NCBI GenBank assembly: GCA_012964275.1
Contig: DTUG01000249.1
Coordinates: forward strand, 1-23,727
DNA: 23,727 nucleotides
DNA from: Fidelibacterota bacterium
Lineage (GTDB): Bacteria; Fidelibacterota; Marinisomatia; Marinisomatales; UBA1611
Direction of reading: 5' to 3'
Each line of letters begins with the position of its first letter. Position 1 is the first letter of the stretch. This document shows, in pieces, positions 22,963-23,727 of the stretch. The position numbers and the translations under genes are program-made. The notes beneath the pieces were generated by a model. That model did no database searches. It worked only from the letters and a program-made list of their open reading frames with translations, and had not been told where the DNA came from.

Positions 22963-23727
22963 CAGTTATATTTTCAGAATTATTAATAAAAAAAGGCCTC
23001 CAGCAGGCCTTTTTTTATGCCTTATTTTTTATTTATCTCCTGGATTTGGACAGAAATCTGATTCTTACAACCCGATTATTTCAGCGATTGAATTCCAGGG
23101 TTTACAGAAAACGAAACAGGATATTCTTGAAAGAGAGATCCAACACCCACTAAACATGGCCCTGGATAGCAGCTTAACTGAAGAAGATCGTAATCGGCTG
23201 GAAAACCTGGGTATTTTCAGTGCGGTCACCTGGAATACAGTCCCATTAGAAGATGGAACTGCCATATTAAATTTCAGGGTAATAGAATCTATCAGTATGG
23301 TTCCAATTTTTTCACCGGTTTATGATGAAAATATAGGCTGGTTTTTAATTTTGGGTGCAATGTTAAATAATTTTCGGGGACGGAATGAAAAATTGACCTT
23401 GAGAGGAATGTTCGGGAATGTGAGTGCCTACGATGTGATTTTCAAGAATCCCTGGGTGTTTGGTGACCATGTGTCCTTGGCTTTCGATTTTAGTAAGAAA
23501 ATATTCGAACATTATTTTTTACCCTACCGGCAACAAACGCAGGTATTTGAAATTAATATTGGGCGATATTTTGGATATGAGAGACGATTGACTGCTGGTA
23601 TTGAACTGGAAAAAAAAGAATATTTTGGAGATGACACAACCGATTTCTATTATTTTTCTCCTGAGTTAAGTGCTGTTTATGATACAAGGGATATTTATAA
23701 TGATCCGAGCAAAGGTATGTACATATT
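22946..23727 (+). CDS. Omp85/BamA-like outer-membrane protein, 3' truncated by window
   Basis: An open frame runs to the window end (260 codons seen). The N-terminal half has a POTRA-like segment: AIEFQGLQKTKQDILEREI, LTEEDRNRLENLGIFSAVTW and ILNFRVIES. Then come amphipathic strands of a beta-barrel (GAMLNNFRGRNEKLTLRG, VIFKNPWVFGDHVSLAFDF, AVYDTRDIYNDPSKGMY), typical of BamA/TamA/surface-antigen proteins that insert or translocate outer-membrane proteins. Only one POTRA is visible, fewer than in BamA. The only canonical in-frame start before the POTRA is ATG 22946, which overlaps the preceding gene by 17 bp and yields a signal peptide (KKRPPAGLFLCLIFYLSPGF) encoded across a terminator-like hairpin. 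The start is therefore unsure. Confidence 0.78.
   Translation, partial: MASICNSYIFRIINKKRPPAGLFLCLIFYLSPGFGQKSDSYNPIISAIEFQGLQKTKQDILEREIQHPLNMALDSSLTEEDRNRLENLGIFSAVTWNTVPLEDGTAILNFRVIESISMVPIFSPVYDENIGWFLILGAMLNNFRGRNEKLTLRGMFGNVSAYDVIFKNPWVFGDHVSLAFDFSKKIFEHYFLPYRQQTQVFEINIGRYFGYERRLTAGIELEKKEYFGDDTTDFYYFSPELSAVYDTRDIYNDPSKGMYI
22988..23016 (+). terminator. Terminator-like hairpin inside the start of the Omp85-like frame
   Basis: AGGCCT (22994-22999), loop CCAGC, AGGCCT (23005-23010), flanked by an A-tract and seven T residues, has the form of an intrinsic terminator after the Lys-rich protein gene. It also lies within the reading frame assigned to the signal peptide of the next gene. Confidence 0.7.

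Overview
The window is a gene-dense, roughly 40-45% GC bacterial chromosome segment with no mobile element, CRISPR array or rRNA. Several traits point to a Gram-negative of the FCB/Marinimicrobia (Ca. Neomarinimicrobiota, SAR406) type: two proteins with type IX secretion (T9SS) C-terminal sorting domains, one with the FNPTT-type motif; a DUF1800-DUF1501 pair; several lipoproteins; an Omp85/BamA-like outer-membrane protein; a dockerin-like repeat on a secreted hydrolase; and few strong Shine-Dalgarno sites. The phylum is an inference, because no marker gene allows a firm placement.

Layout. 1-1.4 kb: the tail of a MORN-repeat protein and a PHP-domain phosphoesterase broken by a frameshift. 1.4-6.5 kb (+): a two-subunit molybdenum hydroxylase (2Fe-2S subunit and Tat-exported molybdopterin subunit), an esterase-D-like hydrolase whose lipoprotein signal lacks a normal start codon, and a KDPG/KHG-aldolase-family protein. 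6.5-9.5 kb (-): an MFS transporter followed by an amidase-signature lipoprotein. 9.6-13.3 kb (+): a secreted lipase-like hydrolase with a dockerin-like tail, a DUF1028-TPR protein, and a chain of small membrane genes (PAP2 phosphatase, a 29-residue ORF, a YfiM/DUF2279-like protein and a 64-residue protein), the last three overlapping by ATGA. 13.3-14.7 kb (-): a secreted T9SS protein split by a frameshift in an AT dinucleotide run. 14.9-15.6 kb (+): exported MsrB overlapping a cold-shock protein. 15.6-20.4 kb (-): a five-gene run of MBL hydrolase, Cys-rich lipoprotein, esterase, DUF1800 and Tat/T9SS DUF1501. 20.5-21.6 kb: a small membrane protein, an FKBP-type PPIase lipoprotein and tRNA-Arg(UCU) on the opposite strand. 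21.6-22.1 kb: a 75-residue protein made of two near-identical repeats, with a 30-bp perfect palindrome, a near-consensus promoter, a strong RBS and a clear intrinsic terminator. 22.1-23.7 kb: an unknown exported Lys-rich protein and a partial Omp85/BamA-like protein whose N-terminal reading frame passes through a terminator-like hairpin.

Most gene products act in the periplasm, outer membrane or outside the cell (Tat, Sec, lipoprotein and T9SS signals), which fits a scavenger that processes esters, amides and other organic matter outside the cytoplasm. The most promising undescribed element is the self-contained transcription unit at 21.65-22.06 kb: a very small duplicated-motif protein under what looks like dedicated, strong, regulated expression. 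Two frameshifts and two damaged or unclear starts in 24 kb also raise the possibility of consensus errors in this assembly.
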